The translations under genes were made by a program, and so were the position numbers. From Lachnospiraceae bacterium (lineage in GTDB: Bacteria; Bacillota; Clostridia; Lachnospirales; Lachnospiraceae), in assembly GCA_900751785.1 (NCBI GenBank), contig CAADSM010000047.1, forward strand, positions 5,914 through 69,913: 64,000 nt of DNA. Direction: 5' to 3'. Below, in pieces: positions 46,809-57,116 of the stretch (position 1 is the stretch's first letter; the number at the start of each line of letters is the position of its first letter). Below the pieces are notes generated by a model. That model was not told the origin of the DNA. It saw only the letters and a program-made list of their open reading frames with translations, and made no database searches.

Positions 46809-46848
46809 ATTATACTCCTTTGCAATCTTTAGAAACGTTATCGTTTCT
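46809..46848 (-). promoter_or_regulatory. Candidate promoter with inverted-repeat operator of the HTH gene
   Basis: The minus strand has TATAAT (46809-46814, inside the palindrome GTATAATTATAC at 46804-46815). The inverted repeat AGAAACG-N4-CGTTTCT (46831-46848) overlaps the -35 position. This layout would suit autoregulation by the HTH protein. Confidence 0.45.
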
Positions 46849-46873
46849 CCCCTTTATTCCGTATAAGCCGATC

Positions 46874-47677
46874 TCACTGTCCGAGCACATACTCTTCCAG
46901 TGTGATATTCTGCTCTGTGATCTCCTTTGCCGCCTCTTTTCCCACATAGCGGTAATGCCATGGTTCGTACACGATGTTCGTCACATCGGACTTGTCAGAC
47001 GGATATCGGAGGATAAATCCATATTCCCAGCAGTGCTCCATCAGCCATTTCTGCTCTTCCGTATCTCCCTGTCGGTCATCCAGCGCTTCGTACTCCGAAG
47101 AGATGATATCAACCGCAAGGCCGGTCGCGTGTTCACTCGTCCCCGGCACGGCTACAGACTTCTTTGTCTCGTCATAAGCATTGAGCGGGCTGTATCCCTG
47201 GGAGATCCAGTCCTGCATCGTATTGTTGAACACCTCCCGCTGCTTCTCATATGACCGGTACGCGGACGCCACATACATACTGAGTCCTGCATCCTTAGCG
47301 TCGCTCAGCATCCGTTTCAGATCATCTGCGATCCGCGAGTCCACGGAGCGCTCTGATTCGATCTCCGTCATCTCCGCCGGCACATAGGAAGTATCCAGAG
47401 GATGTCCCTCATTTACCAGGGCGATCGCCCAGTTCTCCGAGGCGCTGCTCAGCAGACTCGCGCTGTCCTCCACCGCCTCTGTTTTGCTCACCTGGGTGCG
47501 GAGGTCTTCATTCTCCTTCTCCAATGCCTCATTCTGGGTCGTAAGTGTCTGTTCATGCTCTGACAATACGCCCTTTGCCGCTATAAATGTGATCAGGACT
47601 CCCGCTGCAACACCCGCCGCAACACAGAGCAGCATTTTATAACGTCTAACCTGTCTGACCCTGTCATTTTGTCTCAT
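46874..47677 (-). CDS. D-alanyl-D-alanine carboxypeptidase, VanY/M15B type
   Basis: The 267-residue protein has one N-terminal membrane helix (about 14-36), a coiled-coil spacer (about 40-70) and an M15 peptidase domain. The zinc ligands are in GTSEHATGLAVDI (His and Asp) and EPWHYRYVG (His), all present. It trims the terminal D-Ala from peptidoglycan stem peptides outside the membrane. The start overlaps the stop of the upstream phosphopantetheinyl transferase (ATGA), so the genes are coupled. Confidence 0.93.
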   Translation of the reverse strand: MRQNDRVRQVRRYKMLLCVAAGVAAGVLITFIAAKGVLSEHEQTLTTQNEALEKENEDLRTQVSKTEAVEDSASLLSSASENWAIALVNEGHPLDTSYVPAEMTEIESERSVDSRIADDLKRMLSDAKDAGLSMYVASAYRSYEKQREVFNNTMQDWISQGYSPLNAYDETKKSVAVPGTSEHATGLAVDIISSEYEALDDRQGDTEEQKWLMEHCWEYGFILRYPSDKSDVTNIVYEPWHYRYVGKEAAKEITEQNITLEEYVLGQ

Positions 47678-48303
47678 AATAATCTCAACCCCGTATGAAT
47701 CTTTGAATCAATCTCTTTGTCTGTCGAACAGACTGCCATTTTATAAGGGATATCCTGCACAGAAAATTCTCTGTAGTAATATCTGTCCGGATACTCTTCC
47801 GGCTGTCTGATCAGGACTGGCGGCTCCCCCAGGCGGACACAGAAGCTGTTCAGAGGAAGAGCCATTCCTCTTCCTGTCGCTTTTATGAAGCTCTCCTTCA
47901 ATACCCAGTATCTGAAGAAGCAGTCCGTGCGTCCTTCCTCTGTTTCGCGCCCCAGAACAGCTTCGTACTCCTCCCGGCAGAAAAAATGCTCCGCCAGATC
48001 GAGCCTCAGCCTCCCGATACGCTCCAGGTCGCATCCCACCTGTTCCTTTTTCCCATCCAGTTCAACAGCGCACATAACATAATCTCCGGAATGGGCGAGA
48101 TTATATGCAGAAGATTCAGGCAGACATTCCTCCGCCCGAATCTTTTCCAGTAAGCTCCATACCCCCACACTCTGAGCTCTTCCCTGTGCGGAGCGCAGCG
48201 CGTCCGCCTTCTTCTTCCGAAAATCAGGGAGCTGCTCATAATATTTTCTATAACATTCCTCTTCGCAGAGCGGTCTTATATCCGCGATCCATGCTCTGAC
48301 CAT
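47674..48303 (-). CDS. 4'-phosphopantetheinyl transferase, Sfp type
   Basis: The 209-residue protein carries the Sfp-type motifs VGCDLERIGRLRLDLAEHFF and FFRYWVLKESFIKATGRGM, with the magnesium-binding Asp/Glu residues. Such enzymes attach phosphopantetheine to carrier proteins of fatty-acid, polyketide or peptide synthesis. The carrier substrate is not in this window. It lies three bases after the GGDEF-EAL gene and overlaps the VanY-type gene. Confidence 0.9.
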   Translation of the reverse strand: MVRAWIADIRPLCEEECYRKYYEQLPDFRKKKADALRSAQGRAQSVGVWSLLEKIRAEECLPESSAYNLAHSGDYVMCAVELDGKKEQVGCDLERIGRLRLDLAEHFFCREEYEAVLGRETEEGRTDCFFRYWVLKESFIKATGRGMALPLNSFCVRLGEPPVLIRQPEEYPDRYYYREFSVQDIPYKMAVCSTDKEIDSKIHTGLRLL

Positions 48304-48306
48304 TCT

Positions 48307-49926
48307 CTATTCCTTCAAATAACGCAGTTCAAACGTCTCGATCTTGATCGGCTTATTGAAAAGCGCGCCCTGGGCATAATCACATCCCAGCTCCTTGAGC
48401 ATGTTCAGCTGATCCTGCGTCTCCACTCCGGCCGCCTCCACATAGGCGCCGAGCTGTCTGCAGATATCGATCACTGCCTTTGCCACGATCTGGCTCCGGC
48501 TGTTCCTGACAATATCCGTGATCACACTCTTATCCAGCTTCAGTCCGTCAAACTCCATGATCGACAGAATGGAAAAACTGGAATTTTTTGCCCCGAAATG
48601 ATCCAGCACGACCCGGACATTTCCTTTTCTGATCTTGTTGCTCGTCTCAGTGAGCATCTCCTGGTTCATGTCAGTCGACGACTCTGAGACTTCGATCTCC
48701 AGATACTCACAGTACACATGATATTTCTCTATCAGGAGGAGCATTTTCTCCGAAATATTTTCCTGTCTCAGCGTCGATCCCGCAAAATTCACGGAAATCG
48801 GCATCATTGGCAGTCCCTCCACTTCCCACCTGTGGAGCGTCATGCACACCTGCTCGAACACGTAGAGATCCAGATAGTGCGAAAGTCTTGTCTCATCCAG
48901 AAGGTTGATATATCTCTCCGGATTCATGATCCCGAGATCCTTGTGATGGTAGCGCACCACCGCCTCCGCGCCGGCCACTTTCCCAGTCTTCACGTCGATC
49001 TTCGGCACAAGGCACACGATGAAATTCCCGTTCTCGATATCATCGAGCAGATCCTGCTTGATGATCGGCTCGTGATGCCCTTTCCTGAGATTCTTGTAAT
49101 ACTTCTTCTTCTCGTCGCGCATCATGTTTTCTGCGCTGGAGACAAGATTGCTGATGTCAATGTCAAGCTTCTCCCAGGCATATCCGATGGATACGAGCCC
49201 CAGACTGATATTGTCGAACTTCTCATGCGCCGCATGCACCTGCTTCGCAAACTCATCGTAAGTACAGTTCTCGACAATGACAAGATACTCATCTCCTGTC
49301 AGACGGTATACAGAGCTGCTCCGGAAATACTCTTCCAGCACCTCCCCGACACGGGTGACGACCTCGTCGCCGTAATCACGTCCAAATTCTTTATTAAAAT
49401 TCTTCAGTCCGTTGATGTCCAGCGAAACAGCTCCGACTGATTTCAGTTCGCTGTGATCCTGCTCGTCCATATAAGCAACAAAACTGTTTCTATTCAAAAG
49501 TCCTGTCAGATTGTCGTGGTAGCTCAGGTACTCCTGCTGCTTCTGCATCTTCTGGAGTACGATCGCCTGGGTAATGTACGGAATCAGCGCGCGCATCAGG
49601 TACAGATCGCATCCGCCCCGATGAACTCCCACCACTGCGAGGATCGCTGTGGTGTCTTCGTCCAGCTGCTTGAAGATACTATAGCTGTCCGACGTGGTAT
49701 CCGTGATCTCCTGCTTCATCCATTTCGGCTGCTGGTCTGCCGACAGCATCTTAAGCCTGTCCCGCTGCCACGGCACATATTCGGCACACCACTCATAGAT
49801 GGTCACCACGTCATCAAATTCTTTCTCAATATAGTAAGCGTACTCTGCATCGTAGTAATCACGTACTGCGCTCAGCACGTCGTTCATGATCTCTACAAGA
49901 GAACGCGGGCTGTTGTTATCACTCAT
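48307..49926 (-). CDS. GGDEF-EAL domain protein, probably degenerate
   Basis: The 539-residue protein has a GAF-like sensory N-terminus (about 1-135), a GGDEF domain (about 140-300) and an EAL domain (about 300-535). The GGDEF signature is replaced by LTGDEY. In the EAL domain, EAL is EAV (AEAVVRYHH), the metal site DDFGxGYSSL is DHFGAKNSSF, and the catalytic Glu of AEGVE is Ala (EAAGVETQ). The EAL part is therefore probably inactive and may only bind c-di-GMP; the GGDEF part is doubtful. There is no membrane helix. It leads the PPTase-VanY transcript. Confidence 0.9.
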   Translation of the reverse strand: MSDNNSPRSLVEIMNDVLSAVRDYYDAEYAYYIEKEFDDVVTIYEWCAEYVPWQRDRLKMLSADQQPKWMKQEITDTTSDSYSIFKQLDEDTTAILAVVGVHRGGCDLYLMRALIPYITQAIVLQKMQKQQEYLSYHDNLTGLLNRNSFVAYMDEQDHSELKSVGAVSLDINGLKNFNKEFGRDYGDEVVTRVGEVLEEYFRSSSVYRLTGDEYLVIVENCTYDEFAKQVHAAHEKFDNISLGLVSIGYAWEKLDIDISNLVSSAENMMRDEKKKYYKNLRKGHHEPIIKQDLLDDIENGNFIVCLVPKIDVKTGKVAGAEAVVRYHHKDLGIMNPERYINLLDETRLSHYLDLYVFEQVCMTLHRWEVEGLPMMPISVNFAGSTLRQENISEKMLLLIEKYHVYCEYLEIEVSESSTDMNQEMLTETSNKIRKGNVRVVLDHFGAKNSSFSILSIMEFDGLKLDKSVITDIVRNSRSQIVAKAVIDICRQLGAYVEAAGVETQDQLNMLKELGCDYAQGALFNKPIKIETFELRYLKE

Positions 49927-50082
49927 GCAACTTCTCCCCTGCTTCTTTCCTGGATTTTTTTAAGTTTCTCCCACTGATTCAGACATGAATATTGTAGTAT
50001 ACTCATTCCCAAAATGCAAGATAATTTGATTCATGTTCACGTTACAGTTTCCCCAAAACAGGATTCATTTAGCACTCAGAAA

Positions 50083-50123
50083 GAAGACAGGCCCCGCGGG
50101 GATCTCCCCTGGGACCTGTCTTC
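50083..50123 (-). terminator. Terminator of the F-type ATP synthase operon
   Basis: The minus strand reads GAAGACAGGTCCC, a loop and GGGGCCTGTCTTCTTTC, a 13-bp stem with one G-T pair. It begins 22 bases after the atpC stop. Confidence 0.8.
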
Positions 50124-50144
50124 CGGCTTTTTCTATTTCTATAT

Positions 50145-50564
50145 TTATTTAAAATCCCATCGTCTGTCGCGGGCCAGCCTCAGTCTGTTCATGGCGCGGG
50201 CCAGAGATGCCTGCGTATGATAATACTCCTGAATGCTCTGCTTCTGGCGCATCTGCTCCTCTGCCCGTTCCCTCTGTTCCTCTGCACGACGGACATCGAT
50301 CTCCTCCGGGCGCTCAGCTGTATCGACCAGGAGTGTGACACGGTTGTTGACGATCTCCGCGAATCCGGTGCCGACCGCAACCTCCGTCCATTCTCCCTCT
50401 TTCAGCTCCAGATGGGCGATCCCCACTGCGATCGCAATGACCATGTTCTCATGGTTTGGAAGGATCCCCTTCTCTCCGTCCGGGGCAGGAATGATTATCT
50501 TACGGCATCTGCCGTCATAGAACACTCTGTCGCTGGCTATGATCTTCAGTCCAAATGTATCCAT
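50145..50564 (-). CDS. atpC: F-type ATP synthase epsilon subunit
   Basis: The 139-residue protein has the epsilon beta-sandwich (MDTFGLKIIASDRVFYDGRC, ILPNHENMVIAIAVG) and a C-terminal helical hairpin (AEEQMRQKQSIQEYYHTQAS). It regulates the rotor. The ATG at 50564 is chosen with AGGAG nine bases upstream. It is the last gene of atpBEFHAGDC and begins 16 bases after the atpD stop. Confidence 0.95.
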   Translation of the reverse strand: MDTFGLKIIASDRVFYDGRCRKIIIPAPDGEKGILPNHENMVIAIAVGIAHLELKEGEWTEVAVGTGFAEIVNNRVTLLVDTAERPEEIDVRRAEEQRERAEEQMRQKQSIQEYYHTQASLARAMNRLRLARDRRWDFK

Positions 50565-50580
50565 CTGCACACGCTCCTAT

Positions 50581-52011
<1,431 letters not shown>

Positions 52012-52071
52012 TCAGGCTTAGCAGCAGGCGCGTCGTGCTCGCACGTAAGCACCTGTTGTCAAGTCTGGTAT

Positions 52072-52090
52072 GTGACTGTGGAACAGTCAC
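52072..52090. other. Small hairpin in the atpG-atpD intergenic gap
   Basis: GTGACTGT (52072-52079) pairs with ACAGTCAC (52083-52090) around a three-base loop. It is not followed by a T-run, so it is more likely an RNA-processing or stability element than a terminator. A second weaker inverted repeat with GTGCT/AGCAC lies at about 52035-52052. Confidence 0.45.
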
Positions 52091-52097
52091 ACCGAAT

Positions 52098-52985
52098 CTA
52101 TTTACTCTGCTGCGCCCTCGCGCCGCCGCACACCTCTGTTATCTCCTGCGTGATCGCCGCCTGCCGGGCACGGTTGTATACAACGGAAAGCTCTTTGATC
52201 AGGCTCTCCGCGCTGTCCGTAGCCGCTTTCATCGCCATCATTCGGGCATTGTGCTCGCTCGCATACGCCTGGACAAGACAGCCGTAGATCATACCGGTAA
52301 TATAGTTCGGGGCAATGCTCTCCATCACGACCTCAGCGGACGGATACAGCTCGATCTCCTCGCGGTACATATTGAGCGGCATCTTCATCACATGGAAATC
52401 CGCTCTTTCCAGCGGGAGCAGTTTTATGACCTCCGCATCAGCCTGGACAGAACTCTCCATACGGGTATAAACGACATAGACTTCATCCAGCTCTCTGTTC
52501 AGGAACTGATCAATGATCACGCTGGATATATCACGCGCCCTGTGCATTGTCGGTTTCTGGACCGTATACTGGAAATTCGTGTCGATCTCCACGTCCCGCT
52601 TCGCGAAATAGTGCCTTCCCAGCTCGCCCACGATGAAAAGCTTGTGCAGCCCCGGTTTTGCCAGGATTTCTTCCTCCAGCTTCACAATATTATGGTTATA
52701 TGCTCCGGCAAGACCCTTGTCCGCAGTTATGACGATCGAGCCGATCTTACGCTCTCCCTCCGGGACATTCTCTCTCTTGCTGAAATAACGGTGCCTGAGC
52801 TCCGGCATATGGCGCAGGATCCTGGATATCTCTCCCTGAAGCCCGTAGAAATAGGGCTCTGTGTCAGCCAGCTTCTTTCTTGCATGCGTCATTTTAGAAG
52901 AAGAGATCATATACATCGCATTCGTAATCTTCATCGTGTCCTTGACACTGTTGATCCGGCTCTGTATCTCTCTGATATTTGCCAT
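52098..52985 (-). CDS. atpG: F-type ATP synthase gamma subunit
   Basis: The 295-residue protein matches gamma, the rotating shaft: ANIREIQSRINSVKDTMKIT at the start, ITADKGLAGAYNHNIVK, and the C-terminal helix SLIKELSVVYNRARQAAITQ. It follows atpA by four bases. Confidence 0.96.
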   Translation of the reverse strand: MANIREIQSRINSVKDTMKITNAMYMISSSKMTHARKKLADTEPYFYGLQGEISRILRHMPELRHRYFSKRENVPEGERKIGSIVITADKGLAGAYNHNIVKLEEEILAKPGLHKLFIVGELGRHYFAKRDVEIDTNFQYTVQKPTMHRARDISSVIIDQFLNRELDEVYVVYTRMESSVQADAEVIKLLPLERADFHVMKMPLNMYREEIELYPSAEVVMESIAPNYITGMIYGCLVQAYASEHNARMMAMKAATDSAESLIKELSVVYNRARQAAITQEITEVCGGARAQQSK

Positions 52986-52989
52986 AGTA

Positions 52990-54495
52990 TCACCTGCTCT
53001 TCTTAAATTCCTTCGCGGTCTCCACGATCTTATCGATCAGCTCGTCCGAAAGGACTTTCGTTTCTTCGATCTCGCGTCCGATCTCCGGATGCTCAGTGTC
53101 AAAATAGTTCAGCATATCCATCTGGAACTGTTTGATCCTCGGCTTCTCAACTCCGAGCAGCACCTTATGCGTCGCAGCGCACAGAGTGATGACCTTCTCA
53201 TGGAGGCTGAGCGGATGGTAGAGCGGCTGTTTTAAGAGCTCCATCAGGCCGCTTCCGTACTCAAGCTGCTCCTTCGTCGCCGCGTCCAGGTCGGAGCTGA
53301 ACTGCGTGAACACCTCCATCTCGCGGTACTGCGCGAGATCGATACGGATGCTTCCGGCCGCCTTCTTCATGGCCTTTGTCTGCGCCGCACCGCCCACACG
53401 TGATACGGAAAGTCCGACATTGACCGCCGGTCTCATTCCTGCTGCGAAGAGACCGCTCTCCAGGAATATCTGTCCGTCTGTGATAGAGATCACGTTTGTC
53501 GGGATATAGGCGGATACGTCTCCTGCCTGTGTCTCGATGATCGGAAGGGCAGTGATGGAACCGCCTCCCCGCTCCTCGCTCAGACGGCTTGAACGCTCGA
53601 GCAGTCTAGAGTGAAGATAGAATACATCTCCAGGATATGCCTCACGTCCCGGGGAACGTCCCAGAAGAAGGGACAGCGCACGGTAAGCGACCGCATGCTT
53701 GGACAGATCGTCATAGACGATCAGGACATCCTTCCCCTGATACATAAAATACTCCGCCATGGCAGTGCCCGAGTACGGTGCGATATACTGAAGCGCCGCA
53801 CAGTCGCTCGCTGTTGAAGACACAACGATCGTATAATCCAGCGCGCCGTTGTTTGACAGTGTATTGACTACCTTCGCTACAGTGGATGCCTTCTGTCCTA
53901 CAGCGACATAGATACAGACTACATCTTTTCCTTTCTGGTTCAGGATCGTGTCCATTGCGATGGACGTTTTTCCTGTCTGACGGTCTCCGATGATCAGCTC
54001 ACGCTGTCCTCGTCCGATCGGGAACATTGCATCGATGGACAGGATTCCCGTCTCCATCGGCACGCTGACTGACTTACGGTCAACGATCCCCGGCGCTTCG
54101 CGCTCGATCGGGAAATAGTCGTCTGACTGTATCTCTCCCTTGCCGTCGATCGCCTCGCCGAGAGCGTTCACAACTCTTCCGATATAGGCGTCGCCCACCG
54201 GAACGCCTGCTCTCTTTCCTGTACGGGATACCTTCATTCCCTCGCGCACCTCTGTGTCGCTTCCGAAAAGGATACATCCGACCTCATTCTTGCGGATGTC
54301 CTGCACCATTCCTTTCAGCCCGTTCTCGAAAGTAATGATCTCCCCGTACATGGCGTGATCAATCCCGTAAATGGTGGCGATCCCGTCACCTACAGCAACG
54401 ACAGTTCCCACTTCGCTGTCCTTGCTCATTGTATCAAAATTTTCTATCTCCTCTCTGAGGATAGAAATAATCTCATCTGAATTGATTGAACTCAC
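52990..54495 (-). CDS. atpA: F-type ATP synthase alpha subunit
   Basis: The protein of about 501 residues has P-loop [18 protein letters not shown] and the conserved [11 protein letters not shown] and [20 protein letters not shown]. The start is GTG at 54495 because GGAGG lies eight bases upstream; the GTG at 54504 overlaps that site. It follows atpH by about 15 bases. Confidence 0.97.
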   Translation of the reverse strand: MSSINSDEIISILREEIENFDTMSKDSEVGTVVAVGDGIATIYGIDHAMYGEIITFENGLKGMVQDIRKNEVGCILFGSDTEVREGMKVSRTGKRAGVPVGDAYIGRVVNALGEAIDGKGEIQSDDYFPIEREAPGIVDRKSVSVPMETGILSIDAMFPIGRGQRELIIGDRQTGKTSIAMDTILNQKGKDVVCIYVAVGQKASTVAKVVNTLSNNGALDYTIVVSSTASDCAALQYIAPYSGTAMAEYFMYQGKDVLIVYDDLSKHAVAYRALSLLLGRSPGREAYPGDVFYLHSRLLERSSRLSEERGGGSITALPIIETQAGDVSAYIPTNVISITDGQIFLESGLFAAGMRPAVNVGLSVSRVGGAAQTKAMKKAAGSIRIDLAQYREMEVFTQFSSDLDAATKEQLEYGSGLMELLKQPLYHPLSLHEKVITLCAATHKVLLGVEKPRIKQFQMDMLNYFDTEHPEIGREIEETKVLSDELIDKIVETAKEFKKSR

Positions 54496-54510
54496 CTTGC
54501 TCACCTCCGG

Positions 54511-55041
54511 TTACTTTAATCTTTGCTCTAATCTGTTCAGGCGTCCTTTCACGCTCCAGTCGTACTCGTCGCTTCCCACACGGAGGACGAATCCTCCCAG
54601 GAGCGCCTCGTCCCGGCTGATCTCAATATGTGCCTTCTCGGCGCCGTATTTTCTGCATAGGAACGCCTCCATTCCTTTTTTCTGTTCCTCACTTGGAGGT
54701 GCCGTACATGTCAGCGCTGCATTTAAGACCTTGTTCTGTTCGTCGCAGTAATCGTCATACGCTGTGAAGATCTCGGGTATGAGGTCCATTCTCTGATATC
54801 TGCACACTACCTTCAGAAAATTCCTCATTTCCTCTGGAAATACCCTGTCGATCACTTTCATTTTCCTGCCTGAAGAGATGGTCGGATTCACAAATATATC
54901 GTGGAGCTGAGGCACCTCGTCAAAGATATCCCGTGTCTTCTGTATTTTCTCTGCCGGGATCCCCAGGTCATACAGTATCCGGGCATATCTGACCGCCGCC
55001 AACGGGCAGCGCATGTGACTATCTTTAGTCTGTGTCTTCAT
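54511..55041 (-). CDS. atpH: F-type ATP synthase delta subunit
   Basis: The 176-residue helical protein matches delta, which joins the peripheral stalk to the head (RYARILYDLGIPAEKIQKTR, and the C-terminal DEALLGGFVLRVGSDEYDWS). The ATG at 55041 lies 17 bases inside the end of atpF, with AGGTGG five bases upstream. Translation is coupled. Confidence 0.92.
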   Translation of the reverse strand: MKTQTKDSHMRCPLAAVRYARILYDLGIPAEKIQKTRDIFDEVPQLHDIFVNPTISSGRKMKVIDRVFPEEMRNFLKVVCRYQRMDLIPEIFTAYDDYCDEQNKVLNAALTCTAPPSEEQKKGMEAFLCRKYGAEKAHIEISRDEALLGGFVLRVGSDEYDWSVKGRLNRLEQRLK

Positions 55042-55510
55042 GCGTTCCACCTACTTCTTTCAGAAACTGGTCGTAAAGATCCTGATCTGCTGTTTTGCCG
55101 ACGATCTTCGCGGCAGACGCGACTGCCAGCCCTGCGATCTCACCCTGGAGCTCTTTCATCGTCCGCTCGCGCTCGACTCTGACAGTCTCTTTCGCATTCT
55201 CTATAATATTTCCTGCCTTATCTCCTGCTTCACCGACGATCCTGTCATACTCGCTCTTCGCGGCAGACCGTGCCTTTTCGATGATCTCTGCAGATTCCTG
55301 CTTTGCTCCCTTGAGTGCATCTTCATATTCCTGCTTCATCTTCAGGGCGTCTGTCTGCGCGTTCTGTGCATTCTTAAGCCCGTCCTCGATGATTTTTCTT
55401 CTCTTTTCCATGATCCCCATCACAGGCTTGAACAGGAAATGTCTGAGCAGAAGATAAAGAACAACAAGATTTATAATGGTCCAGACAATGCTCATATCAA
55501 GTTTCAGCAT
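55025..55510 (-). CDS. atpF: F-type ATP synthase b subunit
   Basis: The 161-residue protein has one N-terminal membrane helix (about 5-25, SIVWTIINLVVLYLLLRHFL) and a long charged coiled coil, as in subunit b of the peripheral stalk. The start is ATG 55510; the GTG at 55519 has its ribosome site too close. It overlaps atpH. Confidence 0.93.
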   Translation of the reverse strand: MLKLDMSIVWTIINLVVLYLLLRHFLFKPVMGIMEKRRKIIEDGLKNAQNAQTDALKMKQEYEDALKGAKQESAEIIEKARSAAKSEYDRIVGEAGDKAGNIIENAKETVRVERERTMKELQGEIAGLAVASAAKIVGKTADQDLYDQFLKEVGGTHEDTD

Positions 55511-55562
55511 TTTCTCCACCCGCCTTTCTTGTTATTTTCCATCTGTTTATTTCCTGTTTTCA

Positions 55563-55787
55563 TTATCCTAAGAAGAAGATGATGAGGATACCGATGATGA
55601 AACCGTAGATAGCGGTTGCCTCTGCCAGCGCACATCCGAGGATCAGTGTCTTGCTGATCTTGCCCTCTGCCTCAGGCTGTCTTGCGATCGCTTCTGTTGC
55701 CTTCGCTGTTGCGATACCGATACCGATACCAGCTCCGATACCTGTTAATACTGCTACTGCTGCTCCGATTGCTACAAGTGTTCCCAT
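55563..55787 (-). CDS. atpE: F-type ATP synthase c subunit, probably H+-type
   Basis: The 74-residue hairpin proteolipid has the polar loop ARQPEAEGKISK and the carboxylate Glu56 in LAEATAIYGFII. The sodium ligands known from Ilyobacter (Gln32, Ser66) correspond here to Ile23 and Ala57, so proton use is predicted. AAGGAGAT precedes the ATG. Confidence 0.95.
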   Translation of the reverse strand: MGTLVAIGAAVAVLTGIGAGIGIGIATAKATEAIARQPEAEGKISKTLILGCALAEATAIYGFIIGILIIFFLG

Positions 55788-55847
55788 GATATTGATCTCC
55801 TTTTTTGTTCAAAATAAATTTTATCGATTGTTACTCTTTCCGCCTTC

Positions 55848-56522
55848 TTATTCCATTTCCTCATTCATGAACAGAGCTGTCAGGAATACAAAAACGTATG
55901 CCTGGAGCAGTCCGTCAAAGATATCGAAATAGAAACTTACCGGGACCGGTATGAGAAGCGGCACGATAGTCTTCAAAAGCTCCATTACTACAAAGCCGGC
56001 AAGCATGTTTCCGAAAAGACGCATGCACAGCGACAAGGGTCTGATCACGATCTCAAGCACCATGATCGGCGCGACCACGGGGACCGGCTGGGCGAAATGC
56101 TTTACCCAGTGCTTCAGTCCGTTCTTATGGATGCCTGAGTACTCGATCAGGCACATGCTCATGAGCGCCAGCGCTGCCGTGACATTCAAGTCCTTTGTCG
56201 GCGGCTTGAAACCGAACAGCGGCGCGACAGTGTTCGAGAAAGCGAGATACAGCAGGACCGTTATCAGATAGGGTATGTATCTGCTGTTTTCTTTTCCGAT
56301 GACCCCTTCAAAGAAGTCCTGCGCCCAGCCGATGGCCGATTCCAGTGCAAGCTGTACTTTTCCCGGGTTCTCCACCTTCAGGTTCCGCACAAATATGACG
56401 GATAAAAGGACAAGCACTGCCATGATGATCCAGGTGACGACTACAGATTCTGAAATGTCTCCCAGGATCGGAAGTGTGAAGACTGTCTCACAGTTCAGTT
56501 CTTCAATAAGCGTATCTGCCAA
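55848..56522 (-). CDS. atpB: F-type ATP synthase a subunit
   Basis: The 224-residue membrane protein has five or six helices. It contains the channel arginine in LSLCMRLFGNMLAGFVVME and the C-terminal LLQAYVFVFLTALFMNEEME. The most likely start is TTG at 56522: no in-frame ATG or GTG lies upstream, and AGGAGGGAG is 13 or more bases away. It is the first gene of the operon; no atpI is seen upstream. Confidence 0.93.
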   Translation of the reverse strand: MADTLIEELNCETVFTLPILGDISESVVVTWIIMAVLVLLSVIFVRNLKVENPGKVQLALESAIGWAQDFFEGVIGKENSRYIPYLITVLLYLAFSNTVAPLFGFKPPTKDLNVTAALALMSMCLIEYSGIHKNGLKHWVKHFAQPVPVVAPIMVLEIVIRPLSLCMRLFGNMLAGFVVMELLKTIVPLLIPVPVSFYFDIFDGLLQAYVFVFLTALFMNEEME

Positions 56523-56711
56523 ATTTCCCGTATTACTCCCTCCTTTTCTGAATTAATGCGGGTGCGCGGGGGTGGGCTGTTCTCGCCTGGGCTTTCACAG
56601 TTTTTTGCATAAAAAAAGGAGTTGTTCCCCATTGAACCCCTTGAACCCTTGCCGCTTTTCAGGCTTCTATTCTGTTGCTTTTCTCGAATATCTTCCCGAA
56701 AAGTTGCCTAA

Positions 56712-56740
56712 ATATTACGCCCAATTTTTTTGTTTGTCAA
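56712..56740 (-). promoter_or_regulatory. Promoter of the F-type ATP synthase operon
   Basis: The minus strand has TTGACA (56735-56740), a 17-base spacer and TAATAT (56712-56717), giving a leader of about 180 bases before atpB. The rest of 56523-57116 is an AT-rich stretch with many poly-T runs (56750-57000) in which I see no gene. Confidence 0.8.
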
Positions 56741-57116
56741 CATTTCGCCCCGCTCCCTTTCAAACTGCTTTTTCGCCCATTTTTTCTTTCATTTTGCACT
56801 TTTTTCAGGCGGCGTTTTTTTGTTTTTTATTTATTTTTTATCTATCTTTTCCGAATAGTATGATATTTTTTTCACAGGCGTTATCTTTTTTGTGCGGAAA
56901 TTTGTTTTTTTTCGCTATTATTCGTGAATTATGCATATGTTTGTACCTGTTTTTAAACAATCCTGCGCTCTATTTTAGCAATACTGCTTATTTCTCCATC
57001 ATTCTGCGCTATAATATAGGATATAAGCCCCGGATATCAGCTCCGGCCTGCCCGGAAGCGCGCAGTACAGGACAGTCCGCGGCACAAAATATGCAGCACT
57101 GAAAGGAGACACCGAC

